NCBI RefSeq assembly: GCF_030683065.1
Contig: NZ_JAUXMX010000043.1
Location: 1 to 64,000, forward strand
Direction: 5' to 3'
Length of the DNA: 64,000 nucleotides
Source of the DNA: Pseudomonas sp.
GTDB taxonomy: Bacteria; Pseudomonadota; Gammaproteobacteria; Pseudomonadales; Pseudomonadaceae
Both the position numbers and the translations under genes were made by a program. Shown here piece by piece: positions 1-10,493 of this stretch. The notes below the pieces were generated by a model, which saw only the letters and a list, made by a program, of their open reading frames with translations, was not told where the DNA came from and made no database searches. Numbering within the stretch: the stretch's first letter is position 1; each line of letters opens with the position of its first letter.

Positions 1-340
1 TCAGGAGCACATGAGCGGATTTTCATTATGGCTCAAGGCACCTAATGCCTTAATTAGAAGCCGGATATACGGAAGCAGTCGTACCTAGGTTCGTTTGAAG
101 AGCGTATCACTGGCAAAACGGGGGGAGTCCATATACGGATGTAATCCGGGGAATATCAACAAACTCCCGGATTGCATCCGGGCCACGAGAGCGATGAAGG
201 GTGGACCGGGGCGCGTAGCTAACGCCTGTTTCATCCACCATCGCTATGGGTGGATGGATAGAGCGTCATCCACCCGATGCTGGCGATGCTTTTGCGCAGT
301 AATGATCGCCAGCAAGCTGGCTCCTACAAAAGCAAACGTC
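1..340. other. non-coding left edge
   Basis: No convincing gene is seen. Around 230-275 there is a short imperfect inverted repeat based on ATCCACC / GGTGGAT. At 304-330 lies one arm of a perfect 27-base inverted repeat whose partner is at 766-792. Short open frames here have no recognisable protein and no ribosome site. Confidence 0.5.
304..330. repeat. REP-like arm, inverted with 766-792
   Basis: The 27 bases here are the exact reverse complement of 766-792 (core GCCAGCAAGCTGGCTCCTAC). The core is the common Pseudomonas REP-type sequence, and a diverged relative lies near 57320. The two arms frame the acyl-CoA ligase remnant at 341-647. Confidence 0.85.
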
Positions 341-647
341 TCACTGCCAATGCAGCGGCTGCCGGGTATCCAGTTCGCTCACGTGGTCGACAAAGCGCGC
401 CTCGACAACATTGCGGCGGATTTTCATGGTCGGCGTCATGCAGCCGTTGTCCACGGTCCAGGTTTCACGCAGCAGAATAAAATGACGGGAGTGTGTGCAG
501 GACACTGGCCATGCGCCGCGCCTGCTCATCCACTTGCGCCCAGATGAAGTCATGCCACTGGCCATTTACCGGCTGGCTGAGCCAGGCCGCATCGGGGCGC
601 TTCTCGACCCAGAGCGCCAGGCGCTTCAGGGGCAGTTGCTCAGTCAT
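341..647 (-). pseudogene. AMP-dependent acyl-CoA synthetase remnant, internal deletion
   Basis: From the ATG at 647 the minus strand encodes about 50 residues like the start of a fatty-acid/AMP-dependent acyl-CoA synthetase (begins MTEQLPLKRLALW, then a NGQWHDFIWAQVDEQARRMAS stretch). Near 490 it jumps into another frame that encodes the typical C-terminus of the same family (ILLRETWTVDNGCMTPTMKI, then RRNVVEARF) and ends at 341. Family members are about 550 residues, so roughly 450 residues, including all ATP-binding motifs, are missing. It lies directly downstream of the acyl-CoA dehydrogenase on the same strand, so the pair was probably an operon. Identification rests on recalled family sequence. 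Confidence 0.7.
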
Positions 648-765
648 CACAATCCCTCGTTCTTATTGTTTTGCCGAGATGAACCTTAGCGCTTTAACAA
701 CAACCCGGTACTCGCTCCCTGAATTCATAGAATAAGTGCAACGCCTGGGAAGTTAAATATTGCCC

Positions 766-792
766 TTTGTAGGAGCCAGCTTGCTGGCGATC
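766..792. repeat. REP-like arm, inverted with 304-330
   Basis: Exact reverse complement of 304-330, between the acyl-CoA dehydrogenase stop and the ligase remnant. A looser copy (core AGCAAGCGGGCTCCTACAG) follows at about 829-849. Confidence 0.8.
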
Positions 793-865
793 AGATCATC
801 GAGAAAGCATCGTCGGAGTGCCGAACCACAGCAAGCGGGCTCCTACAGCATTAAACCCCTGCTGC

Positions 866-2005
866 TCAGAGCTTCATCCCGCGGCTGATGATCTCTTTCA
901 TGATTTCCGAGGTGCCGGCAAAGATGCGCTGGATGCGTGCGTTCGCGTACATCTTGCAGATCGGGTAGTCCCACATATAACCCCAGCCGCCGTGTAACTG
1001 CACGCCCTCGTCGACCACCTTGCCGAGCAGCTCGGTGGTGAACAGCTTGGCCTCGGCGGCCACTTCCGGGGTGAGTTTCTTCTGGTTATGGTCCATCACG
1101 CAGCGGTCGACGAACACCTGAGCCACGTCGATCTGGGTGCGCATCTCCGCCAGTTTGAAGCGGGTGTTCTGGAAGTGCGAGATCGGTCGATCGAACGCCT
1201 TGCGCTCGCGCACATAATCGATGGTCACCTGCAACGCCGCCTCGGCCGCCGCCACCGCGGCGCAAGCGTTGGTCAGGCGCTCCTGGGCCAGCATATTCAT
1301 CAGGTAGAAGAAGCCGCCCTTGGCATCGCCCAACAGGTTGGCCTTGGGCACTTTGACGTCATTGAAAAACAGCTCAGCGGTGTCCTGGCTGTGCATGCCG
1401 AGCTTCTTCAGCTTGGCGCCGCGCTCGAAGCCTGGCATGCCACGCTCGACCAGAAACAGGCCCATGGCGTGTTTGTTGGCCGGATCGGTCTTGGCCGCCA
1501 CGATCACCACATCGGCCAGCAAGCCGTTGGAGATAAACACCTTGGAGCCGTTAAGCAGATAGTGATCACCTTGATCCACCGCCGTGCTGCGCATACCCGC
1601 CAGATCGGAGCCGGCGCTGGGTTCGGTCATCGCCACCGCCAGAATCAAATCGCCGCTGATGATGCCCGGCATAAAGCGCGCCTTCTGCTCAGCATTGCCG
1701 TATTCGGCGATATAGGGGCCGCACAGGGCCGAGTGCAACGGCAGCATAAAACCCGGCTCGTTTATCGTGGCCAGCTCCTCGCACATGATCTGCTCGTAGC
1801 GAAAATCCTTGAGCCCGGCGCCGCCGTACTCCTCATCCGCCCAGGGCAGCAAAAAGCCCATGTCGCCGGCCTTCTTCCACACCTCGCGGCTGACCACCCC
1901 GGCGGCTTCCCATTCGTCCTGATGCGGCAGCACTTCCTTTTTCAGAAAGGCGGCGAAGGCGTCGCGGAACATGCTGTGTTCGGTGTCGAAAATGATGCGC
2001 TGCAT
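866..2005 (-). CDS. acyl-CoA dehydrogenase
   Basis: A 379-residue protein of the usual size for the FAD-dependent acyl-CoA dehydrogenase family, which introduces the alpha-beta double bond in acyl-CoA esters. Seen in order: an all-alpha N-terminal domain, the flavin/substrate signature VAMTEPSAGSDLAG near residue 130, a middle beta domain, and the C-terminal signature QLHGGWGYMWDYPICKMYAN followed by RIFAGTSEIMKEII near the end. The ATG at 2005 has GGGAG nine bases upstream. The truncated acyl-CoA ligase follows on the same strand and an AraC-type regulator is divergent. Substrate chain length cannot be read from the sequence. Confidence 0.93.
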   Translation of the reverse strand: MQRIIFDTEHSMFRDAFAAFLKKEVLPHQDEWEAAGVVSREVWKKAGDMGFLLPWADEEYGGAGLKDFRYEQIMCEELATINEPGFMLPLHSALCGPYIAEYGNAEQKARFMPGIISGDLILAVAMTEPSAGSDLAGMRSTAVDQGDHYLLNGSKVFISNGLLADVVIVAAKTDPANKHAMGLFLVERGMPGFERGAKLKKLGMHSQDTAELFFNDVKVPKANLLGDAKGGFFYLMNMLAQERLTNACAAVAAAEAALQVTIDYVRERKAFDRPISHFQNTRFKLAEMRTQIDVAQVFVDRCVMDHNQKKLTPEVAAEAKLFTTELLGKVVDEGVQLHGGWGYMWDYPICKMYANARIQRIFAGTSEIMKEIISRGMKL

Positions 2006-2269
2006 GGGGCGTTGCTCCCGTGGCTGAAGTCGTGCAGCAGGTTAGGCCCCGCGTACCCGTAGCCTCAATGACCCATGCGCTCAGCCTGGGTTGACCCAAT
2101 CGATCATGTCCCGTTGGGCTTCGCTGCCGCGCACGACGCAGTGCTAGCCATTGGATGCCACAGTGAGCGGCCATCGCCTTAATAAGAATGCATAGCCGCA
2201 CGGGTTTGCTTGTTGCACAGGCCCACGTCTGGCTACCATCAGCGCGCCTTTATCAACGAGCGATCCCTT

Positions 2270-3268
2270 ATGCGCGAACGCACCATCGCCAGCCATTTCG
2301 TCCGTGCCGCCCTGCGTGGTGCCGAGCGCCTGGGCCATGACTGCACGCCGCTGTTGCGCCAGGCAAATATTCAGCCGGCCCTGCTCGACGAACCGCGCGC
2401 GCGCATTGCTCCGGAGCAATTAACCCGCCTGTTGCAACTGTTGTGGGAGGCATTGGACGACGAGTACATGGGCTTTGGCCGCCTGCGCAGCAAACGCGGT
2501 ACTTTCGCCATGATGTGTTACGCGATCATCCACTGCCGCACCCTGGATAAAGCGCTGAGCCGCGGCGCGTTGTTCTACAGCCTGTTCCCCGAGGCGCCGG
2601 GCATCAGTCTGGAACGTGAGGGCGACCGGGTCAGGCTGAGTGTGGATGACAGCAACCTGTGGGACCCGGACCACTTCCTGCTGGAAAGCCTGCTGGTGAT
2701 CTGGCACCGCCTCGGCAGCTGGCTGATCGGCCAGCGTATCCGCCTGGAGGAAGCCACCTTCAGCTATCCCGAACCGGTCCACAGCGACGAATACGACTTG
2801 CTGTTTCCCTGCCCGCGGCGCTATGCGGCGGGCAGCACCAGCCTGCTGTTCCAGGCACGCTACCTGGACATGCCGCTGTTGCAGGACGAGCGCACGCTCA
2901 AGCTGTTCCTGGAGCATTCACCAGCCGATCTGCTGGCCCGCCCGGATGGCGGCGACAGCCTGATCAGCCAGATCCGCCGCCTGCTCGGCCGTGATTGCAG
3001 CGCCTGGCCGGACCTGGAAGCAGTCGCCCGGCAGCTGCACATGAGCCCGCAAACCCTGCGCCGCCATCTGCGCGAAGAAGGCTCGAGTTTTCAGGAGTTG
3101 AAGGATCACCTGCGCCGCGACTTGGCGATCTATCACCTGGGCCGTGACGACCTGCCGATCCAGGACATCGCCGAGCAGCTCGGTTTTTCCGAGCCTTCGG
3201 CGTTTCACCGCGCGTTCAAGAAGTGGACCGGGCTGACGCCGGGTGCTTATCGCGCACAGGAAAACTGA
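2270..3268 (+). CDS. AraC-family transcriptional regulator
   Basis: A 332-residue regulator with an N-terminal ligand-binding-like half of the OruR/ArgR-type arrangement (about residues 20-210) and a C-terminal AraC domain with two helix-turn-helices: MSPQTLRRHLREEG near residue 263, and IQDIAEQLGFSEPSAFHRAF then KKWTGLTPGAYR at the end. The ATG at 2270 (MRERTIASHF) is preferred over upstream codons because the domain starts there. It is divergent from the acyl-CoA dehydrogenase operon, which makes that operon its likely target (inference). It ends 9 bases before the convergent phoQ. Confidence 0.9.
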   Translation: MRERTIASHFVRAALRGAERLGHDCTPLLRQANIQPALLDEPRARIAPEQLTRLLQLLWEALDDEYMGFGRLRSKRGTFAMMCYAIIHCRTLDKALSRGALFYSLFPEAPGISLEREGDRVRLSVDDSNLWDPDHFLLESLLVIWHRLGSWLIGQRIRLEEATFSYPEPVHSDEYDLLFPCPRRYAAGSTSLLFQARYLDMPLLQDERTLKLFLEHSPADLLARPDGGDSLISQIRRLLGRDCSAWPDLEAVARQLHMSPQTLRRHLREEGSSFQELKDHLRRDLAIYHLGRDDLPIQDIAEQLGFSEPSAFHRAFKKWTGLTPGAYRAQEN

Positions 3269-3277
3269 GAGGGCGTC

Positions 3278-4666
3278 TCAGCCCATCGGGAAACGCATAC
3301 GAAAGGCCGCGCCACCAAGGCTGGAGTCATCCAGAAACAGCTCGCCGGCATAGCTTTCGATGATGTCCTTGACCACGGCCGTACCGATGCCCTGCCCCGC
3401 GTGCTGGACATCCAGACGTTCGCCGCGCTGCAGGATGCGCTCGCGCTGATGCGCCGGCACCCCAGGGCCATCGTCCTCCACCAGCAGTTCGCATACCCCT
3501 TCCTGCAACCGTGCACTCACGCGGATCTGTCCCAGGCACAGGCGATAAGCGTTTTCCAGCAGATTACCGAGCAGTTCGAGCAGCGCGCCTCGCTCCATCG
3601 GAATGTCCAGTTTCGGGTCGAAATCGCGCAGCACGGTTACTTGCTTATCCCGATAGACCTTGTCCAGCGCCTCGCAAAGGCTGTCGAGCACCCCGGCCAA
3701 GCGCACCCGATGGCGCACCAAGCCACTCTTGCGCAGGCTGGCGCGCTGCAGCTGGTAGCCAATTTGCTGGCTCATGCGCTCGATCTGATTCTGCAGCACC
3801 TGGGCTTGCTCGCGATTATGCGACTGGGTAGCGATCACCTCGGCCACCCCCTGCAGTACCGACAACGGGGTTTTCAGGCTATGCGCCAAGTCATCCAGGG
3901 AGTGGCGGTAACGCTCGCGCTGCTGGCGCTCACTGTCGAGCAAGCGATTGAGCGACCCCGTCAGGCGCAACAGTTCGCGCGGGTGATCCTCACTCAGGCT
4001 CTCCAGCGTCCCGGATTCCACCTGATCCAGCTCGGCGCTGAGCCCGCGCAGACTACGAAAGCCCCAGGTCAGACCGAACCAGAGCAGGGTCAGCAACACC
4101 AGCAGCGCGCCGCCCAACCACAGGTTCAGCTGATTATTGAAACGCTTGTACATGCCCTGATAATCGCTGGCCGGCTGCATGGTCACGATACTGAAGGCCG
4201 CACTCTGGTCACGCAGCAGATCAACCTCGACGTCATAGACGAAGAACTCCTGCCCTTGCGCGGTTCGTATCCTGAGGAACTCATGGCCCTGGCCGTCATA
4301 CTTGGGTAGGTAGTCGAATCCATGCTCTTCGGATGAACGCGAGCGCCACACCAGATTGCCAGTACGGTCGTGGATAAACCCCAACAGCCTGGCATCGATG
4401 TTTTCAAACTCTTCATCCGGCAACTGATCGGGCATTAGCAGCCGATTGTTTTCGCTACGCGCCGCAGACACCAAAACGGCCGCGTCGGCGGCCAGGCGTT
4501 GTTCGATGGATTGTTCGAGGGCAATCACAAAGGCCCCCCGCAGAGCCGGTAGCAGTGCCAACATAAACAGCACGGCCAGCACGGCGGTGCCCAGGAGCAA
4601 ACGCAAGCGTAGCGAGGAGCCGCGCCTTCGCTTGATGGCAGGGCCATACGGCATGCGTAACTTCAT
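3278..4666 (-). CDS. phoQ: sensor histidine kinase PhoQ
   Basis: A 462-residue inner-membrane sensor kinase. A transmembrane segment (about residues 22-48) is followed by a periplasmic sensor domain, a second membrane segment (about 180-205), a linker, the phosphoacceptor box DDLAHSLKTPLSVLQGV (His near 265) and an ATPase domain with NLLENAYRL and DDGPGVP. In the family PhoQ responds to divalent cations, pH and cationic peptides and phosphorylates PhoP. Its ATG overlaps the phoP stop by four bases (ATGA), so translation is coupled. The gene order oprH-phoP-phoQ matches P. aeruginosa. Confidence 0.9.
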   Translation of the reverse strand: MKLRMPYGPAIKRRRGSSLRLRLLLGTAVLAVLFMLALLPALRGAFVIALEQSIEQRLAADAAVLVSAARSENNRLLMPDQLPDEEFENIDARLLGFIHDRTGNLVWRSRSSEEHGFDYLPKYDGQGHEFLRIRTAQGQEFFVYDVEVDLLRDQSAAFSIVTMQPASDYQGMYKRFNNQLNLWLGGALLVLLTLLWFGLTWGFRSLRGLSAELDQVESGTLESLSEDHPRELLRLTGSLNRLLDSERQQRERYRHSLDDLAHSLKTPLSVLQGVAEVIATQSHNREQAQVLQNQIERMSQQIGYQLQRASLRKSGLVRHRVRLAGVLDSLCEALDKVYRDKQVTVLRDFDPKLDIPMERGALLELLGNLLENAYRLCLGQIRVSARLQEGVCELLVEDDGPGVPAHQRERILQRGERLDVQHAGQGIGTAVVKDIIESYAGELFLDDSSLGGAAFRMRFPMG

Positions 4667-5340
4667 CGGCAGCGCTCGGTAAACAGATAACCCTGACCGC
4701 GCACGGTTTCGATCGGTTTGAAACCGCTGTCGGCCTCCAGCTTGCGCCGCAGGCGGCCCACCAGCACCTCGATCACGTTGGGATCGCGCTCTTCGTCATC
4801 GGGGTAGAGCTGCTCGATAAGCCGCTCCTTGGCCACAACCTGTTGATTATGGCGCATCAGGTATTCGAGGATGCGGTACTCGAAGGCAGTCAATTGCAGG
4901 CTCTGGCCATCGAGCGTTGCCTGCTTGCGGTTGAGATCCAGCAACAAGGGGCCGGCGCAGATACGCGACTGGGTGAAGCCCGAAGAACGCCGCAGCAGCG
5001 CATTGAGGCGCGCTTCCAGCTCTTCGAACTGGAACGGTTTGACCACGTAGTCATCGGCGCCGGCAGCCAGTCCTTCGACCTTGTCCTGCCAATTACCGCG
5101 CGCGGTCAAAATCAGAATAGGGAAACTCTTGCCCTGACTGCGCAATTGTCGAATCAGATCCAGGCCACCCATGCCGGGCAGACCAAGATCGACCACTGCC
5201 AGGTCATGGCTGTATTGATCGGCTTGATACAGCGCATCCTCGGCATTCGCTACGGCATCGACCACGTGCCCCTGCTCACCAAGGCGAGAGTAGAGATGGT
5301 GACGCAATAGCGCTTCGTCCTCCACGACCAGCAATTTCAT
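4663..5340 (-). CDS. phoP: response regulator PhoP
   Basis: A 225-residue OmpR-family regulator with the receiver start MKLLVVEDEALLRHH, phosphoacceptor Asp in VVDLGLPGMGG (near 51), conserved Lys in DDYVVKPFQ (near 101) and a C-terminal winged helix ending in VRGQGYLFTERCR. It is very close to P. aeruginosa PhoP as I recall it. It activates oprH-phoP-phoQ through tandem GTTCAG sites, which are present at 6190-6228. It lies 169 bases after the oprH stop. Confidence 0.95.
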   Translation of the reverse strand: MKLLVVEDEALLRHHLYSRLGEQGHVVDAVANAEDALYQADQYSHDLAVVDLGLPGMGGLDLIRQLRSQGKSFPILILTARGNWQDKVEGLAAGADDYVVKPFQFEELEARLNALLRRSSGFTQSRICAGPLLLDLNRKQATLDGQSLQLTAFEYRILEYLMRHNQQVVAKERLIEQLYPDDEERDPNVIEVLVGRLRRKLEADSGFKPIETVRGQGYLFTERCR

Positions 5341-5365
5341 GGTGCGCTTCTTCCCCTATGAAGTA

Positions 5366-5386
5366 GGCCGGGCACATGGCCCGGCC
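5366..5386 (-). terminator. hairpin between oprH and phoP
   Basis: Eight-base GC arms GGCCGGGC and GCCCGGCC with a five-base loop. There is no U-run after it on the minus strand, so it may attenuate or stabilise the oprH message rather than fully terminate before phoP. Confidence 0.5.
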
Positions 5387-5509
5387 TTGATGCGGCAAGA
5401 GTGTTTAGAGGCGGTGAGAAACCCTCCGCCCACTGCTGGCATTGCGCTACAAGCACGGACCCCAGCGGAGTAACAGTCTCGCGATGGCGCGCGATAGTGT
5501 TAAAACTTC

Positions 5510-6115
5510 TTAGAACTTGTAGTTGGCACCCAGATAGAGTTGACCGCTGCTCTGCAAGTCCAGGGAGCCCAGCTTACCGCCACCGTGGGCAGCCACTTCA
5601 GTGCTGGCATTGCTGTGCAGATAGCGGTAGCCGGCTTCAACCGACGCATTCCCATTCAACTCTTGGAGAATACCGGCCTGCAGGCCGATTGCGTAACCGA
5701 TGTCGTTGTCGCGCTTGAGGCCTTTGCTTTCCTGATCCAGCTTGATCAGGCCAGCGGTAGCACCACCGAACAGCTTGGTGTTGTAATCGCCAACCGGCAG
5801 GAACATGTCATAGCTACCGAGCAAATTCTGCTGACGCAGCTTGAAACCACGATCACTGTCGGAAACATTTTCGTAGGTCAGGTAGTAACGAGCATCATCG
5901 CTCTGCTGACCGGCGCGCACACCCCAGGTTGTGCTGTCATCAATCACCTTGTCGAGCTTGGGATTGTTCAGGTTGCTGTTCAGCGCACTGGATTTCTGGA
6001 TGTTGTTATCGGTTTGACCCAAGGTCAGACCGACGAAATTATCACCGGCATTAGCGGCCACTGCAGCAAAGGTCAAGGTAGTGGCCAGGGCCAGCTTGCT
6101 CAGATTGAAGTTCAT
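5510..6115 (-). CDS. oprH: outer-membrane protein OprH
   Basis: A 201-residue protein with a cleavable signal peptide (MNFNLSKLALATTLTFAAVA, cleavage after ANA) followed by alternating beta strands ending in the aromatic C-terminus YLGANYKF, typical of an eight-stranded barrel. Segments such as DNFVGLTLGQTDNNIQKS, KLRQQNLLGSYD and GGKLGSLDL match OprH of P. aeruginosa, which binds lipopolysaccharide and strengthens the outer membrane at low Mg2+. It is first in the oprH-phoP-phoQ operon, with the PhoP box about 75 bases upstream of its ATG. Confidence 0.93.
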   Translation of the reverse strand: MNFNLSKLALATTLTFAAVAANAGDNFVGLTLGQTDNNIQKSSALNSNLNNPKLDKVIDDSTTWGVRAGQQSDDARYYLTYENVSDSDRGFKLRQQNLLGSYDMFLPVGDYNTKLFGGATAGLIKLDQESKGLKRDNDIGYAIGLQAGILQELNGNASVEAGYRYLHSNASTEVAAHGGGKLGSLDLQSSGQLYLGANYKF

Positions 6116-6189
6116 GGAAGGCGTCCTCAGTGGAAAGTGTTCTGAATGGTTGCGTCGCTTAACTCAGGAGTTATGTTGCCCGAGTCTTG

Positions 6190-6228
6190 CTGAACAGCCG
6201 CTGAACCCTTGCTGAACCTAAGCTGAAC
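6190..6228 (-). promoter_or_regulatory. PhoP box: four tandem GTTCAG repeats
   Basis: On the minus strand GTTCAG occurs four times with an exact 11-base period (plus-strand CTGAAC at 6190, 6201, 6212, 6223). Tandem GTTCAG with five-base spacers is the PhoP recognition pattern in P. aeruginosa. It lies directly upstream of oprH. Confidence 0.85.
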
Positions 6229-6241
6229 CAAACTGCACAGC

Positions 6242-7426
6242 TCACAACCGGCGCGCCCAGCATCCCGCCAACACGAACAAACTGGCCAACACCGCCAGCA
6301 ATGGCAGCCAGCCGGCATGCTCCCATACATAGCCACCGGCATAGCCGACCACGCTGGAGCCCAGATAATAAGCACACAGGTACAGGGCTGAGGCCTGCGC
6401 CTTGGCGCCCTTGGCATGCCGACCCACCTGACCGCTGGCCACTGCATGGGCAGCGAAAAATCCCAGTGTGAACAACCCCAGGCCCAGCACCACGGCGCTC
6501 AACCAGGGCGTGGCACAGAGCGCGACGCCAAGCAGCATGATCGCGATACCGCCCTGCAGCACCTGACGCGCACCCAGGCGCGATACCAGGCGCCCGGCCC
6601 AGCCGGCACTGACAATCCCGACCAGGTACACCGTGAACAGCAGGCCGATCAGGCTCGACGATAAATTGAACGGCGCCGCCGCCAGGCGAAAGCCCACATA
6701 GTTGAACAGCGCGACGAAGCCGCCCATCAACAGGAATGCCAGCATAAATAACGCACGCAACTGTGGGTTACCCAGATGTTGGCCGAAGTTGCCGAGCAAG
6801 CCGCGCAGCGACAACGGCTGCGCGCGGAAATGCCGCGACGGCGGCAACAGCCAGATAAACAGCGCCAAGGCCAGCAGCCCCATGCCGCCAATGCCGCCCA
6901 ACGCCAACGGCCAGCCACCGATGTCGCTGAGCAGGCCGGCGAGCAGGCGCCCCAGCAGGCCGCCCAGTGCGGTGCCACCGATATACAGGCCCATGGCAGC
7001 CGGCAGCGCTTCGGGGTCGAATTCCTCACCGACATACGCCATGGCCAGCGCTGGCAGGCCACTCAACGCCAGACCGAGCAACGCGCGCAGCAATAATAGA
7101 TAGTCCCAGGTTTCGACCAGCGCACAGGCAATGCCGAGCACACAGGCCAGGCCCAAGGCGGCGACCATCACCGGCTTGCGCCCCCAGCTCTCGGCCAGTG
7201 CGCCCGACAGCAACAGGCATAGCGCCAGGCTCAAGGTGGTCAGCGACAACGCCAGGCTGCTACCGGCGGCCGACACCGAAAAATGCGCGGCCAACAACGG
7301 CAACAACGGCTGCACGCAATAGAGCAAGGCAAAAGTGGCAAACCCGGCGCAGAACAGCGCCAGGGTGGCGCGGCGATAAGCGACAGTGCCGCGGGTAAGG
7401 TGGGTAGCGGAAACATTGGCGGGCAT
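6242..7426 (-). CDS. MFS transporter (YnfM-type)
   Basis: A 394-residue protein with about twelve hydrophobic segments, belonging to the major facilitator superfamily drug:H+ antiporter group; the loop-2/3 signature appears as ESWGRKPVMV near residue 80. The ATG at 7426 (MPANVSATHL) is chosen; a GTG at 7438 would add four residues. Its stop is close to the PhoP box of oprH but it reads in the same direction from its own promoter. The exported compound cannot be inferred. Confidence 0.85.
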   Translation of the reverse strand: MPANVSATHLTRGTVAYRRATLALFCAGFATFALLYCVQPLLPLLAAHFSVSAAGSSLALSLTTLSLALCLLLSGALAESWGRKPVMVAALGLACVLGIACALVETWDYLLLLRALLGLALSGLPALAMAYVGEEFDPEALPAAMGLYIGGTALGGLLGRLLAGLLSDIGGWPLALGGIGGMGLLALALFIWLLPPSRHFRAQPLSLRGLLGNFGQHLGNPQLRALFMLAFLLMGGFVALFNYVGFRLAAAPFNLSSSLIGLLFTVYLVGIVSAGWAGRLVSRLGARQVLQGGIAIMLLGVALCATPWLSAVVLGLGLFTLGFFAAHAVASGQVGRHAKGAKAQASALYLCAYYLGSSVVGYAGGYVWEHAGWLPLLAVLASLFVLAGCWARRL

Positions 7427-7826
7427 CGGTAAACTCACAAGGCACGGCCTTGGGCTGGCCGGCCAAGAAGATTAGCACGCTACCGATCAACCCGGCTTTG
7501 CGCCTGACGCACAATACCTTTGCCATCGACGAACAGCGCCGCGCGCGATAAACGGAAACAGATCTTTCGGGGACATTGCCCGCGAAAACCGGCGCCTAGA
7601 AGCCGTTGAGCCACAGGCTGTTGTGATTCTCGGATGGGTTAGCCGCCCAGGCGATATCCGGCAAGACTGCATTTTCTGCGCGGCGTAACCCATCATGGCG
7701 GCGTGCCTGCTGACGCAGCGCCCGAATGACGCAACGGCCTATGATCCGGCGGCCTGCACCGCTAACCGACCTGCTCACGGTGCAACTTTGCCTGCGCGCT
7801 GGATTAGCCCGCGAGCATGAATCGCT

Positions 7827-7858
7827 GATGGGTATCGCTGCGCTCAACCCATCCTACG
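7827..7858. repeat. GTAGGATGGGTT-type repeat, copy 1
   Basis: The minus strand reads CGTAGGATGGGTTGAGCGCA and then GCGATACCCATC. Near-identical copies lie at 10066-10098 and 36988-37019, all between genes. Confidence 0.75.
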
Positions 7859-7991
7859 AACGGCGCGGCCCGCGTCCTACGAACTGTCCCTGCCCGATGG
7901 GTTAGCGGCGCCAACCCACGAATAATCAGGCACCGCCAGCGTGGCGCGCCGCGTAACCCGCCCTGCGAAAAGCGGCTTAACCGTCAGCATT

Positions 7992-8015
7992 AAAAAACGC
8001 GGCCGAAGCCGCGTT
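7992..8015 (-). terminator. rho-independent terminator of pedI
   Basis: On the minus strand the stem AACGCGGC-TTCG-GCCGCGTT is followed directly by a T-run. It has eight-base arms, a TTCG tetraloop and U-tract, 123 bases after the pedI stop. Confidence 0.85.
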
Positions 8016-8097
8016 GCGAGAGTGATTTGCTGCCGTACATATCAGGCCGCTGCAGCCTGCTGCAAATCCTGCCCTGGGGGCCTATCGCAGGTTGGAA

Positions 8098-8123
8098 CCG
8101 GCACGCTGGAGCGAACGTGCCGG
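8098..8123 (-). terminator. hairpin just downstream of pedI
   Basis: Perfect eight-base arms CCGGCACG and CGTGCCGG around a ten-base loop, 15 bases after the pedI stop, with no U-run. It could stabilise the 3' end together with the terminator further on. Confidence 0.45.
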
Positions 8124-8137
8124 GTAGCAAACAGCAA

Positions 8138-9658
<1,521 letters not shown>

Positions 9659-9773
9659 GATGATGACCTCTCTTCGATTGTCGGAGCCTGCTCCTGGGAA
9701 CGTGGAGCAGGTCATGGTTCGATATTAGGAAGCTGCAGGCGCGGCCGGTATGCGCCCATGGCACATAACCTCT

Positions 9774-9790
9774 CGTCATTTGGTAGTAGA
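9774..9790 (-). promoter_or_regulatory. ped box upstream of pedI
   Basis: The minus strand reads TCTACTACCAAATGACG. The core TACTACC (9782-9788) is shared with sites upstream of five other ped transcription units and lies on the coding strand about 124 bases before the pedI ATG. Confidence 0.6.
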
Positions 9791-10065
9791 GAGTCCGACC
9801 GTATGCCAAGTGACATGACCTTTGGCTGATCAGCATAGACGCTACCACCAACCCACGCCCGACAGAGGGTTGGCAGTCGAGGACGCGAAAGGTTCACCGC
9901 TCACCACCTGCCCCTCCCACACAGTCCTGCGCATCCATAACCCGGAGGCAATCCGGACTTGTATGTTCATCTGGGCTACGGGTTTCGTAGGAGATCCCCC
10001 GTCGCGCAGCAAACTGGGGACAATTCACGCCTGTCGGCTTGCGTGCACTTGTAGGAGCCGGTAAC

Positions 10066-10098
10066 CGTAGGATGGCGTTGAGCGCAGCGATACCCATC
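10066..10098. repeat. GTAGGATGGGTT-type repeat, copy 2
   Basis: Reads CGTAGGATGGCGTTGAGCGC and then AGCGATACCCATC; related to 7827-7858 (reverse orientation) and 36988-37019. Confidence 0.7.
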
Positions 10099-10435
10099 GA
10101 GCGATTCATACCTGTATCCGGTTGTTGTGGCTGAAATCCATGATGGGTTACGGAGCGGTTATTCTGCTGGCAGCAGGTCAATTTGTGGGCGCCTAACCTA
10201 CGCGGCCCGACCTAGGCGACCCGTCTTAATCCTTGGGCACCTAGCTTGCTTCGCGACAGCGCGGCGTCTGGACGACGGGGTAGCTCCTGCCGTTGTAGAT
10301 CGAAAGCATCGACGGAGCACCGCAAGGACTAAGCGTCCCACCGGCTACTACAGAGTTTGCTGCGCAACGGGGTATCACCTGTGTTCTGTATGGCTTGCCC
10401 CTAGATAGATTTACCAATCCGCCAGACAACAGAAA

Positions 10436-10467
10436 GCACAAGGCCGGCTAATAAGCCGGCCTTGTGC
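10436..10467 (-). terminator. terminator of pedH
   Basis: Perfect 14-base arms GCACAAGGCCGGCT and AGCCGGCCTTGTGC around a four-base loop, 27 bases after the pedH stop. On the minus strand it is followed by TTTCTG. Confidence 0.75.
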
Positions 10468-10493
10468 CTCATGGGTGCCTCAGCGATAAACGA

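Larger units (their letters stand above)
7427..8137. other. intergenic region, repeats and pedI terminator
   Basis: No gene is supported. The region holds a copy of the GTAGGATGGGTT-type repeat (7827-7858), short open frames without recognisable products, a strong minus-strand terminator for pedI (7992-8015) and a second hairpin (8098-8123). Confidence 0.6.
9659..10493. other. intergenic region between pedI and pedH
   Basis: No gene is supported in about 830 bases. It contains the pedI promoter with a ped box (9774-9790), a GTAGGATGGGTT-type repeat (10066-10098), fragments of REP-like sequence and the pedH terminator (10436-10467). Confidence 0.6.
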
